DNA of 44,152 bases from Oehlia diaphana (GCA_003833135.1 QZLH01000875.1:10049-54200); one strand, 5' to 3'; positions 1 to 12,000 are shown, counted from the first letter of the stretch. Numbers and translations: made by a program. Notes: a model not told the origin generated them from the sequence alone.

Positions 1-104
1 ACGTTAGGGTCTTCGCCAACTTCAATTGTGACATCATAATATTCATCGTCTTTTAATAATTCAATATAATTTTGACTTAATTTCGAAAAAAATTGAGCGT
101 CCAT
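1..104 (-). CDS. BTB-BACK-TLDc protein, 5' end only (copy 1)
   Basis: Only the first 34 codons lie in the window; the gene runs off the left edge. The start codon is at 104. The reading begins MDAQFFSKLSQNYIELLKDD and is nearly identical to the N-termini of the copies at 3398-4903 and 32594-34097, where the sequence continues into a BTB domain. It would therefore be the start of a BTB (POZ) adaptor-type protein; BTB-BACK proteins are typically Cullin-3 E3 ligase substrate adaptors, but that role is family knowledge and not shown here. The upstream DNA (105-245) is also shared with the copy at 4903, so the duplication included the promoter. Whether this copy is intact cannot be seen. Confidence 0.85.
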   Translation of the reverse strand, partial: MDAQFFSKLSQNYIELLKDDEYYDVTIEVGEDPN

Positions 105-245
105 TTTTTTTTAAAAAATAGTTTGTTCAAGTTTGGTTAACTTAAATATTGTTGTACGTAGTACACAATACATCACGCCACCATCCAAAATAAGTATTTT
201 ATTGTAAAAAGTTTTCCGCAGCATCGGGAGATCTACAGAGCAAAG
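105..245 (-). promoter_or_regulatory. duplicated 5' flank of BTB copy 1
   Basis: Read on the minus strand, this flank shares several blocks in the same order with the flank of the second BTB gene (4904-5115): an AGATCT-containing block, TGCGGAAA, TATTTTGGA, GGCGT, ATTGTGTACTAC and an ATATTTAAGTTAA block at 135-149. The last block is also found 42-56 bases upstream of the third copy. ATATTTAA could serve as a TATA-like element. The function is inferred; the block conservation is seen. Confidence 0.5.
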
Positions 246-562
246 TAAATGTGAGATTTCAGTTTTCTAATGTAAAAAAATAAAAAAAAATCAAATTTGG
301 TTACATTTTCCTACTAAGTAGAAATCTGAAATTTCTTCAACATTTCAGCTCTTAAAAGCTCTTGTTCCCTTTAAATTTCTGATTTTAGGAGTATTTTAAC
401 GAATTTAACACGCAATATTTTAATGTAAGATTTTTTTAAACATGCATAAAAAACGTTTTCTTTTAATATTTTATAACGATAAAGGCCTCTATATCAAATA
501 TTTGTGATTTTCAAATAAACGATGGAAAAGAATATAATTTAGGCCGGAATTATAAAATTTGG

Positions 563-622
563 CCAGAATTACAACCGAAATTATAACTCACATGACATGT
601 GCATGACCGGTTATAATTCTGG
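563..622. repeat. short inverted repeat (hairpin)
   Basis: A 15-base arm CCAGAATTACAACCG at 563-577 pairs with CGGTTATAATTCTGG at 608-622 with one mismatch, around a 30-base loop. It looks like a miniature foldback repeat; related CCG-TAATTATAA sequence occurs near 34851-34865. No gene is near enough to call it a terminator. Confidence 0.45.
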
Positions 623-2227
623 TAAAAATGATATTTTTAACCCTCGTATTGTGTTAGAAAAAAAGCCATGAAATCTTAGATAATATAACATAAAGATTCA
701 CAATTAACTTTGTTGGAACAAGTCTTGATTCTTCAATATTCTGAAAAAAATATTTTTTCATTTTTTTTTCTTCAAAATTTAGGTAAAAGAGTATATTCGT
801 GATGTAAAAAACTTTAATTATGATTCCTATTGTGAAGGTTTCATTGAGCGCTCTGTAAAAAATATTTGATACATATTGTTTTCCGTAAATATAACATATT
901 CAAGATGTTTAAGTTAAACAATGTTAACAAGAAATACATTATTATAAAAAGACACTTTTTCGCTTTTATTGGTAAATAGAACTTTATGTGAAATTATTGT
1001 TCCAACATGATTATATGAAAATCCTTTTTGATGAATTAAGAAATAAATTATAGAAACCTAATTTTTCAACAAACTTGTAAAAAAAGACTTTATTTAATTA
1101 TTAGTAGGCATTTAATATTCTCTCACGCTTTAAAATAAAATTTTGATATCTTAACCTCTAAGTACGTTAAAAATAATAATTAATTTTTCAGATACAGTAC
1201 ATAAAAAATGCTAGAGAAGCGAATGAATTGTATGATTCTATCAAAGAGAGAGGGAGTCGCGGATCCTAGGCCATTTAATGTAGAAAGAATCGATTTTAGC
1301 TAAGATCCAGAGAAGTTTCTCGAATCTACAGCATAAATTAGGATTAGCAACTAAGAAAAAAAAAAATAATACATGACAACATTACGGATTCACACTTACC
1401 ACTACGATTAATTTTTTTTTATAACATTCTACTCCGCCTTATGTTTGTTATTAATAAAGATTTTTCGATTTTTTATTGCCCGGCACGTGAAGATGCTTAT
1501 CATAAAATTTACTGCACTGACGTTGCATGTGAAGTCAATTAGAACATCGTGATGGCGTGTCTCAAGAAGCTAGCCGAACAATAAACCAACCTACCTTATT
1601 ATAACTTTGTGAAAAACACGAGTTCATTTGATTGTAAATATCGATGATGCAAATAATGGTAGGTTTTGAAATATAATAGAATTTTTGTTTGATTTTTGTG
1701 CAGGACGGTTCATTGATCAGGGTCTCACCTTTTATATAATTTGCAGGGATAAGGATCGATTTTGGAATCAATCTTTGGTGAAATATGACCGCATCACGAA
1801 AATCTGATCATCGTTTATTAGTGATTGGTTAATTATTTATTTATGTATCGCAAAATAAGTTTTATTACTTATTTAGTGAAACGTTCGTGTTATTTTTTTA
1901 TTGCTCAAAGTGTACATGATAATGATTCAGGATCTCAACTTGTGATACCTGATAAAGCCTAAACATTGCGCACATCAACCCGCTATAATTGCCCTACCCA
2001 ATAATAACTCCATAATCTGTTTGCATGTTTGTCTACCATATTGGTAAAAAGTTATCAGAAAAATATTTTTTCTTTATTCTTGGCTTTAAATCTATGCGAG
2101 AAGGCGGGAATGTGTAATGTTGTCAAGTTTCTTCAAGACGTGTTCTCGAAATTTAGTAAAAAAAATATCAATGCTTAGCCGTAAATTTTATGTTACATTG
2201 ATATCGTACTGCGCATTTTTCAGGTGA
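623..2227. other. intergenic, no supportable gene
   Basis: AT-rich sequence with many stops in all frames. A short open stretch near 1193-1266 (reading about NAREANELYDSIKERG) follows an acceptor-like TTTTTCAG but cannot be joined to anything. It also contains the dispersed repeat at 1117-1157. Confidence 0.5.
1117..1157. repeat. dispersed 41-bp repeat, copy 1
   Basis: The block ATTCTCTCACGCTTTAAAAT followed by AAAATTTTGATATCTTAACCT matches 3184-3226 with a few substitutions and small indels. One copy lies just downstream of the second BTB gene, the other about 1 kb upstream of the first, so it may have travelled with the BTB duplication. A shorter partial match lies near 27966-27985. Confidence 0.4.
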
Positions 2228-2231
2228 TCGA

Positions 2232-3110
2232 TTCACATGATGAAGTTTTCCTGTTTTCACACTTACTATTTGGATGCCATTCTGATAAGCCTCCCAACAC
2301 TTAAGACGATATGCTCGTTCTCCAAAATACTCAATACAAACCCATTGACCCTCTATACCATTCTTATATTATCGTTTTTATGGTCTTTATTACATAGTAT
2401 AGGACAAGGTATTGAACTATTAAACACAAGATTATCGCCATAATTCTCACTGTACCCGCTCTAGCACTTCGTTAATAACGGATTTTTGCTTCTCTTCTGG
2501 ATCATCAGGTAAAATGGAGATCGGAAGTCGGGATTTGTCAGACTTACTACCTGAGGTGTTGATGGTATACTTACTTGATGTGACTGATGTACTCATCTTT
2601 GCATCGGGTAATTTTTCGCCAGAAGAGTTGGAGAAAGATGTTTGAGGCAAAGTAATAGGTGTGGTTGAGACACTTACCGGTGAATCAGAATTTTAGTCAC
2701 GTGCACTGTCTGTTTTGGCATTTCTACACTTGTAGACTTTAAGGAAAGGGTTTATAATATTTTGAATCTAGCTAACTTTTAGGCTTGAAAATAGCATTCG
2801 CACTATAAGTTATTTGCCTAATTTTATCTATTCCTATTCCTTCAAATAATGTATGGATATATTTAACTTTGAAAGTTCTTTTACGCAAATTCACATCAGT
2901 AATATCAGGAAAAGTAATTTGATTTCGGTACATTATATGCCATTGTTTCTCGCTGATTGGTCATCGATTTTAAATATTCCTAATTTGATCCTCATTAATT
3001 TTAATATCATTTTTAGATTTCGATATCTTTATAATTTTAAAACTTTTTTTATTATATTTTGTATTAGTTTATTGAAAGCAGCAGTCGTTTGTAAAATTTG
3101 AAATGAAAGT
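2232..3110 (-). pseudogene. relic of a lineage-specific expanded family (CPxC zinc-binding type)
   Basis: Minus-strand pieces in several frames, separated by stops, line up in a plausible order: FPDITDVNLRKRTFKVKYIH and GIGIDKIRQITYSANAIF (about 2950-2780), then a Ser/Thr-rich stretch ending LPDDPEEKQKSVINEVLERV (2650-2450), then SSIPCPILCNKDHKNDNIR (about 2410-2350), and in a third frame EGQWVCIEYFGERAYRLKC (2340-2280). From memory this layout matches a large Rhizophagus-type family of unknown function with a short C-terminal zinc-binding motif (CPxC...H...C). The frame changes and in-frame stops mean it is decayed. The family assignment is recollection and needs a search; no function is claimed. 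Confidence 0.5.
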
Positions 3111-3183
3111 CCCAGATGACAGTTCGCTGCATTCAAAATTAAACTCTAATTAATGAGAAGTATATTTGGATTGAAATAAATAC

Positions 3184-3226
3184 ATTCTCTTACGCTTTAA
3201 ATGTAAAATTTTTGATGTCTTAACCT
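3184..3226. repeat. dispersed 41-bp repeat, copy 2
   Basis: Partner of 1117-1157, in the same orientation, located about 170 bases beyond the 3' end of the BTB gene at 3398-4903. Confidence 0.4.
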
Positions 3227-3397
3227 TCTATTTAACCTTATGACTATTTACTCGACTATTTATTACACATTAATTTACATAATATAAAACTAATTTAAGT
3301 TTTTTACGCAGATAAAATAATTATTTCTTCGTTAAATGTTACAAATATTTTTATTATATTCTTGTCTTAAATAAAATTCATTCATTAAATATTACAT

Positions 3398-4903
3398 TTA
3401 TCTCTTTATTATTCGAAATACTTCATAATCTTCTATACTAAAGATATCTTTACTATCTCGTATCTTTTTTTCATAATGACGCTTACTACATTGAGCGACA
3501 TTATAATTTGCAGATGCGCCTTGAGCATATATAATAATATCATGACCAAATTTTGGTCCACATATAGGATGATTAGCAAATGCATAACAAGGATCTTTTA
3601 CTTTACTCAAAATTGTATCTTTAAAATTATTCTTATTTTTAAAAGAAAAAATAAAACTATCTTCGGTTTTACCCCAATTATCAGAAGAATCCCATGTGAT
3701 CGGATTATATCCACCAACAATTTCTTCTGTTCCTTTTATTTTAATAAATGTAACAGTATTAGGTTTATTATCACATAATTCATGAAATTTTTTAGGGGCA
3801 AATCCATCTCGGCTTCCTCTTAACAATAATTCAAATTTATATGGTAAATATGATATATTAAAGTTGTTATCATTAATATCTATTTTATCTATCCATCTTG
3901 AAATTGTTGAAACAATACCAGAATTAACAATTCGTGAACAAATAACTTCGATGTTTTCATTAATTTTAATTTTTCTAGGAAATTGAGCAATTTGAGATGA
4001 TACGCTATCAGGATCTAAATAAAAATTTAATAAATCCTCATAAAGTTGTTGATTTAAAAGTTTTTGATATGGACGAACTTTTTGTGAAAATTCTTTTGAT
4101 GATAAACAATAAAATCTAACCAAAGGTAAACAACTATGGAGAGTATTTTTCATTGTTTTAAAATCATTATCAGACCAAGTTTTAGGATCTGGATTGAGAG
4201 TTGGGTTTTGTGTAAGACCCCATTTCAATACATGTTCCCATACTTCAATTTCTTTCATTTGTAAATCATTACTTTCAATAAGTGAAATTAAAGATTTTTC
4301 AGAAAGTGAAGTAATACTCAATGATTTAAGTACTCTTTCTGGAGACTGAACCATTAAATTTGTACAAAATTCTTGAAGTTTTAATAAATTATTAGAATTT
4401 GAGCTAATTTGTTGAGTAAATTCAAAATGTTGTTCCAACCATTCGGACTCATTTTCGATTAAATATTTTTGTAAATAATCAACTAGTTCTTGAAGAATAA
4501 GCTTATCTGCAGTAGCCAATACTTTAAGTAAATCCGAAGTATCCTTCCTATCTAATGAAAGGATACCACCATAAATATACCTGCCATAAAAATAAAAGTT
4601 ATAATTTGAATAATCTATGTTATGTATATTTCAATATGATATAACTTACTCTAAAACTATTTGGAAAATTTCCGGTGATGTATCTGATAGTTTAATATGA
4701 GCCAAGACATTATCATTTTTCTTTTTGTTTGAAGCTAAAGTTCGTCGCAAATATGGTGAACGATAGCACAAAATATTCATATGGGCGCGAAATACTTTTA
4801 CGTTAGGATCTTCACCAACTTCAATGGTGATATCATAATATTCATCATCTTTTAATAATTCAATATAATTTTGACTTAATTTCGAAAAAAATTGAGTGGC
4901 CAT
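3398..4903 (-). CDS. BTB-BACK-TLDc domain protein, complete (copy 2)
   Basis: Two exons: 4903-4650 and 4580-3398. The donor GTAAGT at 4649 and the acceptor CAG at 4581 remove a 69-base intron and join ...FQIVLE to YIYGGILSLD, giving 478 residues with no internal stop. Residues ~20-120 form a BTB domain (YYDITIEVGEDPNVKVFRAH, then the EYIYGG end); ~130-240 fit a BACK region; ~300-478 form a TLDc domain (FELLLRGSRDGF, FHELCDNKPNTVTFIK, GGYNPITW, SFIFSFKN, final DYEVFRIIKR). BTB-BACK proteins usually dimerise and bring substrates to Cullin-3; TLDc domains in other proteins bind V-ATPase or protect from oxidative stress. Those roles are family knowledge. The start at 4903 is fixed by conservation with both other copies. 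This family is greatly expanded in Rhizophagus-type fungi. Confidence 0.93.
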
Positions 4904-5115
4904 TTTTTATTTTAAAAAAAAAAAAAAAAAGAAAGAAAGAAAAAAGTTTTTTTTAAAACTGTTTCAGAAACGGGTTTAATTTAAATATTAATATACGGTA
5001 GTACACAATTAATTACGCCGCCTGAAGTCACTTCCAAAATAGATAATTTACAAAATTACTTTGCGAATTTAAATAGAAAAGGATTTCCGCATCATCTGAA
5101 GATCTGCAGGAGTAG
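4904..5115 (-). promoter_or_regulatory. 5' flank of BTB copy 2, shared with copy 1
   Basis: Contains an A-run with GAAA repeats next to the start (4913-4945), an ATATTTAAATTAAAC block (4974-4988), a GTACACAATT/GGCGGCGTAATT block and GCGGAAA in the same order as the copy 1 flank. The shared blocks suggest a conserved promoter, but no factor can be named. Confidence 0.5.
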
Positions 5116-6650
5116 CAAAATAAAATAAAAAATTTAAGGAATTAAAACTTAGAAATTTGTAATAAATATTTTCGTTTTTCTATTGAGTTAAAATTCGAGA
5201 TTTATATTTTAGAATAATGAAATCAAGTTACTCATATTATATGGGATTGAAATGTACTTTGGAACACAATAAACAACGTCACTCTTTTATATCGGTATTT
5301 TAAATAGGAATGAAGGTTAAGAATTTGAATTATCGATACGTCTGTAAACGGTTATAATTTTTGATATGAATTCTCTAAAAAAATTATATTGGTAAAATTA
5401 TTGAAAATTCTTTCTCCTTTATTAAAAGATTCAGAATTTTAATCTTGAAGGAATGCACTGGTAATTATTAAATAATTTTTTAAGTCAATAATTTTAAAAT
5501 TTATAATTAATTTTTATTTATTATCGATTATTCATCAAAAATTTTATACAGAATTGATTACTTAATAATTTGAAAAAAAATTAATTAACAATTTTTTATT
5601 TTATTTTATTATATGGAGTTTTGAAAATTCTCGTTTAACTTTGTCTATAACGAAAGAGATCTCTAAGGTTTAAATAAGTATAAAAAAAAAAAAATTTTTT
5701 TTTCGAAATTTATGTAAAAACAGTCATCTTTAAATATTCACTATAATAATAATTCCTGTTGTCATTTATAAAAAAAAAACCAATTAGGAGAAAATTTCTA
5801 TAGATATAACGGAAATATTTGGAAAAAATCTATTACGAAGGTTCATATTATAACCGTTATTTTTGTGGGTCATGTATTATTTTCTTGTTATAATGTATAA
5901 AAATATTCTTACAATAAATATTTGTTACACCTGTTTTTTTATGATTATATATTTATCCGTACCAAAATTGTTCGTGATGGCGTCCTATTTGTGAGTCAAT
6001 AATGTTTTCATATTTACATAGTCAATAATTAACTTTTAAAAAATCCATTTTGTTCCGTGGTGTGGTGGTGGCGTCATGTTTATTTTGTTATAATTTATTT
6101 TTAATATAATAAAATAACCAAAGTAAATGATTTGTTTTTAGTGTAGCAACAATAATAAATAATCAAATGACTCATAAGGCATCGGAACCTAAAATTGTGA
6201 TTATGATCAGTTTTGCTAATAATGATTCACGTCAAATTTTCCCATGAAATATTCTATAAAAAGTCTACACGAAATTTCACTCGCACTTTTTTTTTTATTT
6301 TTTTTTGTACTTTATTATTTATATTTAAATAAATAAAATAGATATTCTTTCCTTATCACTTTTTTTAACACCCTGCTCAAAACAAAAATATCTCAAGTCT
6401 TTCGGTCGCTCCTAGTAAAAAAAAGTTTCGTCGAAACTTACTTATTTTCGTTAAATATTTTCGTCATTTTCTTTTAAAGAAAACTTATAGTAAACAAACG
6501 ACGAAAACATACTAAAAAATTTGTTTAAAAGTAATTGTGAACACTTATCCTTCTTTTATTTTCTAAAAACGAAAGCTTAACGTTAAAGAAAAAAATTGGA
6601 ATAAGCGTCAAACTTGAATAGATAATGATAATATTTTCCATTATTCTGGT
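5116..6650. other. intergenic, nothing recognised
   Basis: Very AT-rich, homopolymer-laden sequence with no long open frame. GGTGGCGTCATG near 6065-6076 recalls GGTGGCGTGATG in the BTB copy 1 flank, but the match is short. Confidence 0.5.
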
Positions 6651-6654
6651 AAGT

Positions 6655-7090
6655 GGAAATGGCTAAGCTGGGATGTATAAGGGACTAGTGCACCTAGAGT
6701 GCTTTGGTTATCCTCCTCTTCTAGTAGTCTGGTTACCTTCAATGAGAAAAATAATACTGTATCAGTATATCTCAAGCTATGTCGCAGACTTCTGTATGTG
6801 GGGCCCGTCCCTTTGGTGGTGGGTCTCATGTCTTATTATCAACGTGACAGTACCTCTGCACGAGTTTGATCACTCACGATATACGTTAATGTCAGTTGAT
6901 AGTAGGCATGGGGGCTTGAATTTGTCTTTTCTGCAAAGCTTACTTAGAGTACTCGAGTCTTCTAACCCATTTTACTACATTTTATGTTTTTTAGATTCCA
7001 TTCATTCCGCTTTTTACTTTACAGTAAGGGTTGGCATGTTAGATTTTTATTTATATAATAAATTTTAAGTTCTAGTATTTGCAATAAACG
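6655..7090 (+). other. GC-richer island with a 131-codon open frame
   Basis: The base composition is clearly less AT-rich than its surroundings. A frame from ATG at 6673 to 7068 stays open for 131 codons and is rich in Trp, Phe, Leu and Tyr (for example WGPSLWWWVSCL), followed by AATAAA at 7083-7088. I do not recognise the product and see no domain. The hydrophobic composition and the lack of any intron make a transposon fragment or non-coding transcript as likely as a gene. Confidence 0.2.
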
Positions 7091-8349
7091 ACAATTTTAA
7101 AAATTTTCATTAACATTTCAACTTTTTATTATTATATAATATTTTGTTTACATTGTAAAAAAAAATCAAGATAAAATAATCAATTGAAATTATATGTATT
7201 ATTTATAAAATAAAAATAATAAGTTTCCATCTCTTATAATGAAATCGCACTGTCTTTTTAGTTACTGCTGCTAAAGTTTATGCTTGTCCTGAAGGAGGTA
7301 GTGCTGAGAGAATGCAATCGTTGATAATTAACAGTCGTAGCGTCTGCAAGCGTAGGTACTGGAATTTGTAATAACTGATGTAATAGTTGACGTTTTCTTT
7401 TTTTATTAATAAAATAAATTTGTAGTTAATATAGTCATATGGAATATTATAAACCGATTAGTCATTAAAAATAAAGAATTACTAATAAATCTAAGGCAAA
7501 GTCTACAAGCACGTGATAGTCGTGATATGTATCCATGATTAATCTTTTTCGATCACGAGTCAACTAAAATTTTTTATTGTTAAACTATATCAGTAATTCA
7601 GTATAAGTATTCCTGTGCCTATAACATAACAAGAATTTTCGTCTCATTTAATAATGTCCCAAATTCCGCTGATTTTTCGCGCGATATTTTTGAATACTTG
7701 GAAGATAAAAAATTTTGCATATTAGTTAAACGTCTTTCGGGTAAGGTTTCAGTGAGAATATGAATATTTAGAGAAATAGAATTTGAATTTTAGTATCTTA
7801 ATTGCTAACGAGCTTAAAGAAATTTATATAAAAATGGGACTTCAAAAACTCCTATATTTAATTATGCAACATTTTGTAAATTCCTATCAATTCATCGTGT
7901 TCGTTACAAGATTAAAAAGCTTCTTAAATAACAATATATTCATTACAAAATCTTGACAATAATATACATATAGCGACTGTACAGGAATTATATGAGACGT
8001 AGTTTTATATTCAAATTTTTTAGATTAAATTTCCTAATCCAGTCGAATTATAATTTCGAGATTGTTGAAGTACAAACTAATTCGAGAGAAATTTTTTGAT
8101 CCAGGAAAGATATATCAAGAAATGTGATTTTTTTTTCAAATGGAAGAAGAGGTCAGGATTTTGCCCATCTGTAATTATTGAATAAATGATTTATATAAAT
8201 AAATTTAACCATTTTTAAATGTCAATTATAAATAATGGTAATTGGTTAATAGATGAAAATTACAAATTGTAGTTTATTGGAATTATTTCAATAAAGCAAT
8301 GTTAATGATAATTAGTTTAGATAGCTAAAATTAACCATCTTGAAATATT
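7091..8349. other. intergenic, nothing firm
   Basis: AT-rich. One open stretch at 7259-7372 (reading VTAAKVYACPEGGSAERMQS) follows an acceptor-like TCTTTTTAG but has no upstream exon that I can find. Confidence 0.4.
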
Positions 8350-8359
8350 GCAAGTTAAA

Positions 8360-8720
8360 ATTTTTTCGAACCGAGCCGGCTCGGCTCGAAAAAATTTTTG
8401 AGCTTGTCATCCCGCCCGCTTCTAAAAATACTGTTGGATTTTACTAATTAAACACGTCCCAACACGTCCCAACACGTGACCATGGAAACAACACAGTGTT
8501 GACTAAGGGCGTGACAAATAGGATTTTGACTAACGAAAAAAATCCAGATACTTATGGATACGGGAAACGTGAAGTGTGTGATGGTGATGACAAATAAAAG
8601 CTATTTTTAGAAGCGGGGCGGGATGACTGATCAGCTTGGCTCGGTTCGATTCAAGCTTTAGTTAGCTCGGCTCGGCTCGACTCCGGCTTGAAACAAGCCA
8701 AGCCACATAAAGGCTTGGCT
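8360..8720. repeat. GGCTCG-rich dispersed repeat split by an insertion
   Basis: Runs of GAGCCGGCTCGGCTCGA (left, 8373-8390) and GCTCGGCTCGGCTCGACTCC plus GGCTTG motifs (right, 8636-8720) are far richer in GC than the surroundings and self-complementary. The two halves are separated by the inverted-repeat element at 8406-8627. A similar AGCTTGGCTCG context on both sides suggests one original repeat. Confidence 0.5.
8406..8627. mobile_element. 222-bp MITE-like element with 25-bp terminal inverted repeats
   Basis: The left end GTCATCCCGCCCGCTTCTAA continues to AAATA (8406-8430). The right end, reverse-complemented, is GTCATCCCGCCCCGCTTCTA continuing to AAAATA (8602-8627), so the arms differ by one C. 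The interior is non-coding and holds three tandem AACACGT(CCC) units at 8451-8477. The flanks share AGCTTG (8401-8406 and 8633-8638) and more weakly nine bases, but not directly abutting the right arm, so the target duplication is unresolved. The superfamily is unknown. Confidence 0.65.
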
Positions 8721-9081
8721 CAATCGGAGCTTTAGCGTCAATGCTAACAAAGTTTTCAGATACTTTAACGTTAACGTAATAATTTGAGAGGTTTTGAAAT
8801 TTGGGACTTTTTTTTTTCATAACTTAAAAAATAAAAATAATATTTAATCCATTGATATTTATACATAATTTTATTAGTAACATACAGTAGAATCTGCAGT
8901 TCCAGCAATGCAAAATGCAAATTATTAAAATAATATACTCATTATGCTAAATTATTACTAATATTTCTAATTTCTATTTTACATTTACAAATTCCCCATT
9001 ATTTATTTTCCCTTTTAATTTTCTGTTGTTATAGTATCACTAGTGATTTCAGATTGTAATGTGGAAATCCTACACTTAAGT
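8721..9081. other. intergenic, nothing recognised
   Basis: AT-rich 3' flank of the membrane-protein gene. AACGTTAACGTAA at 8768-8780 is a short near-palindrome; no gene is seen. Confidence 0.5.
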
Positions 9082-12000
9082 TTATTTCTTTATTATTACC
9101 ACTTTCTTCTTCTGTATAATTCTGGTAGTAGTTGTGATAATTTCCTCACATTCTTTAGTAGTTTCTTCCCCAGTGATTTGTTCTTCAGTAGTTCGTTTAT
9201 TTGTGCGAGATTTATTTCCAGGAATATTACCAGATAATGATTCTTTCTCGGTAATTTCCTCCTTTGTTTCCGAAATTTTGTCATCATTATCATCAATATA
9301 AGTTTCGCTCGATATACCAATATTTCCAAGTTCAGTTACTTCTTCATTTTGACGATCAATTGTAATTTCAGGGTTAGGCATATCACCTTCACCACTTTCA
9401 ATATTAGCTGTATCATTATTTGAATCATCAATTTTTTCTATTGTACTTGATAAAGTTTTATGAGGTTTATAAATGAACATTAAATAAATAAATGAAATTA
9501 TTTTAAATAATAAGATTAAACATGATGATGATAACGCTAATATTGATAAAATTGTTGTTATAACTGTATATCTTTGATATAATAAATAAATTATTAATTG
9601 TGGTAAATCCTCAATTAATGTTATAATAATAATAGTTATTAAAATACTTTTTCTTCCTTTTTCTGTAAATCTTGCATTTAATTCGTTATAACCAGCACAT
9701 CTTGATGATACAACATTTAACGCTTCTAAATCTATACATGATAAGAGTGTAAATATTAATGCAGTATTTGGATTTTTCTTCAACCAATTTTTAGTAGCTT
9801 CTGATGAATTTAATTGATAATTGTTAAGTAACCATATTATTATAACATTGAATAAAATTGGCACTAAATAAAATATCCAACTATAATTAAATAAATGTAA
9901 GTGAAAAAAAAACAAAAGAAGTATATTAGTACATTAAAATATAATATTATAGAAAAAAAATCAAGGGGAAAATATGCACCCGCAAATAAAGAACCACATT
10001 AGATCCTTTCCATGAACTACTAATACAGTAGTATCTAATACAAAATCTACTAAAATAAGTGGAAAAAAGACAATAGTCAAGAAATTTCTTCCTCCAGAGA
10101 ATTTCTTTCTCGAAAAGAATGATAATAATAGTTGTAAAAATAATACAATTACGACCGCGATTAATATGTATTTATATTTACGCCATAAATGAGCTAATTT
10201 AATAACATACATATTAGTAATAAAGCAAAATAATTCTTCTCCTAAAAAAATTATATAGTAAACTTACGAGTTTCCGGAGCTCCATAAGTGGAATCTAAAT
10301 CCTTTGTACGCGGTCCTATTGGTATAGCTGAATTGCCTTTGGATATAATGGCTTTGTCTAAACTGTTTCTTACTGCAGTTGAGCTTGGTTGATCTGGTGA
10401 TTTCGTGTCTTTAATATCTACACGTAACAATATTTGAACTTTACGTGCGTCTTTCATATATTGATACCTATCATACGGTATAAAAATACGTCCTTTTTCA
10501 ATTGCAAGCGCATCTGAAATTTCATTAGACAAATCATCAACATATGTTTTTCTACTATTTTTATTTTCTAAATAATTTCTTGTTCCGTCTGGGGTTAAAA
10601 GAATAGATGCTCTTGCGTCACCTTTTCAAAAAAAAAAAAAAAAATTAAAATGATAATTTGTCGGCATAATCACGTGATTTAGTAAGATAAATTACCCGGT
10701 TCATTCTTTCTATAACCAGATACTAAAAAATTTTTGAAAAAAAAATCGAAGTTAAATTCATTTATTTAATAAAAAAATAAATAAATAAATAAAATCATAA
10801 ATTTACCTGTCGAAACTTCCCAAGAATCTCCAATTAAATTTTGTCCGTTAGCTTGAACAAAATCATCGTCAATTTTAATAATATACGTAGCATTTCCTCT
10901 ATCAAAAATACCATCTTTAAATGTAACTTTCACTACAGATCCATGTATTATAACATTATTTGCAGTTCCAATTGGGGGTGATTTTGCGGGTATTTTGATT
11001 CTAATAAGATCATCACCATCTGCATTCTTTTGACTAATTGTAATATAACCTGTTGAAGGTTCAATGTTGTTTATTATATATGTTATTGTAATTTGATTAA
11101 GATCCGGTGTTGTTACTGCATTTTTTCCCGGTATTATCGATAATATTGATGATGAACTATATCCTGCATCACCTAGAACTAAATTTTTTTTTTTTATTAA
11201 ATAATATTTTTTTTTTTTATTATAATAACATATATTACCTTTACCTGTTGAGTATGTCGTTAAAGCAGTTGAATACACAATAGTCCATTGGTTCGTAGCA
11301 ATAGCGTTGTTACTCTTATCAGCAATAGCCCAAACAGTATTATCAGTATTTATTCCATAAATTTTTCTAGTATAAGTATAATTATTTGGTAAAGCCCAAG
11401 TACTATTGTATATTCCATCATTACTATACGCAAATCCGGATATATTATTATCTGATGTAGTAATAACGAAAACTTCCCCACCCTTATAAAGATTTCTAAT
11501 ATCATATAATTGTATATTAACATCATTCAATTGGCTCACACTAAACATTTGTGAATTCAATACAGCCCCTTTTGATGTGAAATCAACATTTATAAACGTT
11601 CTTTCGTTAGTTTCGATATATAATATACAACTATACCCATACAATTGATACGCAATATTACATCTTGGTATACTTAGCGTTTTTATCGTATCCACTTCTT
11701 GAGAGTAAATTAAATAAGATCCTTTAGTTTGTCCATCATTTGTTATAAAATTTGCCGTTACTACCCATTGCGGTAGTGTATTTTGCATATTATCGAAATA
11801 TCCTGTTACAATTGAATATCCTTTATCTTCTGTCGAAAATATATTTGTCAAGTCATATCTCGTAATATTTCTTATCTCTCCGCTATATTTTTCTGTTATC
11901 GAATCATCAATAATATTTCTAAATTATTTAAGCGTAAAATTATTTCGTGTCATATATTTTCTTTAAAAAAAAAAAAAAAAAAAATATTTTTGGCTTACGG

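Noticed and set aside
3476..3778. Plus-strand 100-codon frame
   Set aside because: Antisense shadow of the TLDc domain of the intact BTB gene.
6641..6829. Minus-strand 62-codon frame in the GC-richer island
   Set aside because: It overlaps the longer plus-strand frame, has no recognised domain and no independent support.
7259..7372. Short open stretch VTAAKVYACPEGG after an acceptor-like site
   Set aside because: No start, no upstream exon and no recognised family; left inside an intergenic entry.
8636..8652. GGTTCGATTC resembling a tRNA B box
   Set aside because: It is part of the GGCTCG-rich repeat; no acceptor stem, anticodon arm or A box can be folded around it.
10242..10267. 26-base intron (acceptor TTTTTTTAG) between exons of the membrane-protein gene
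   Set aside because: Too short for splicing; the acceptor at 10194 gives a 74-base intron with a TACTAAT branch site and keeps frame.
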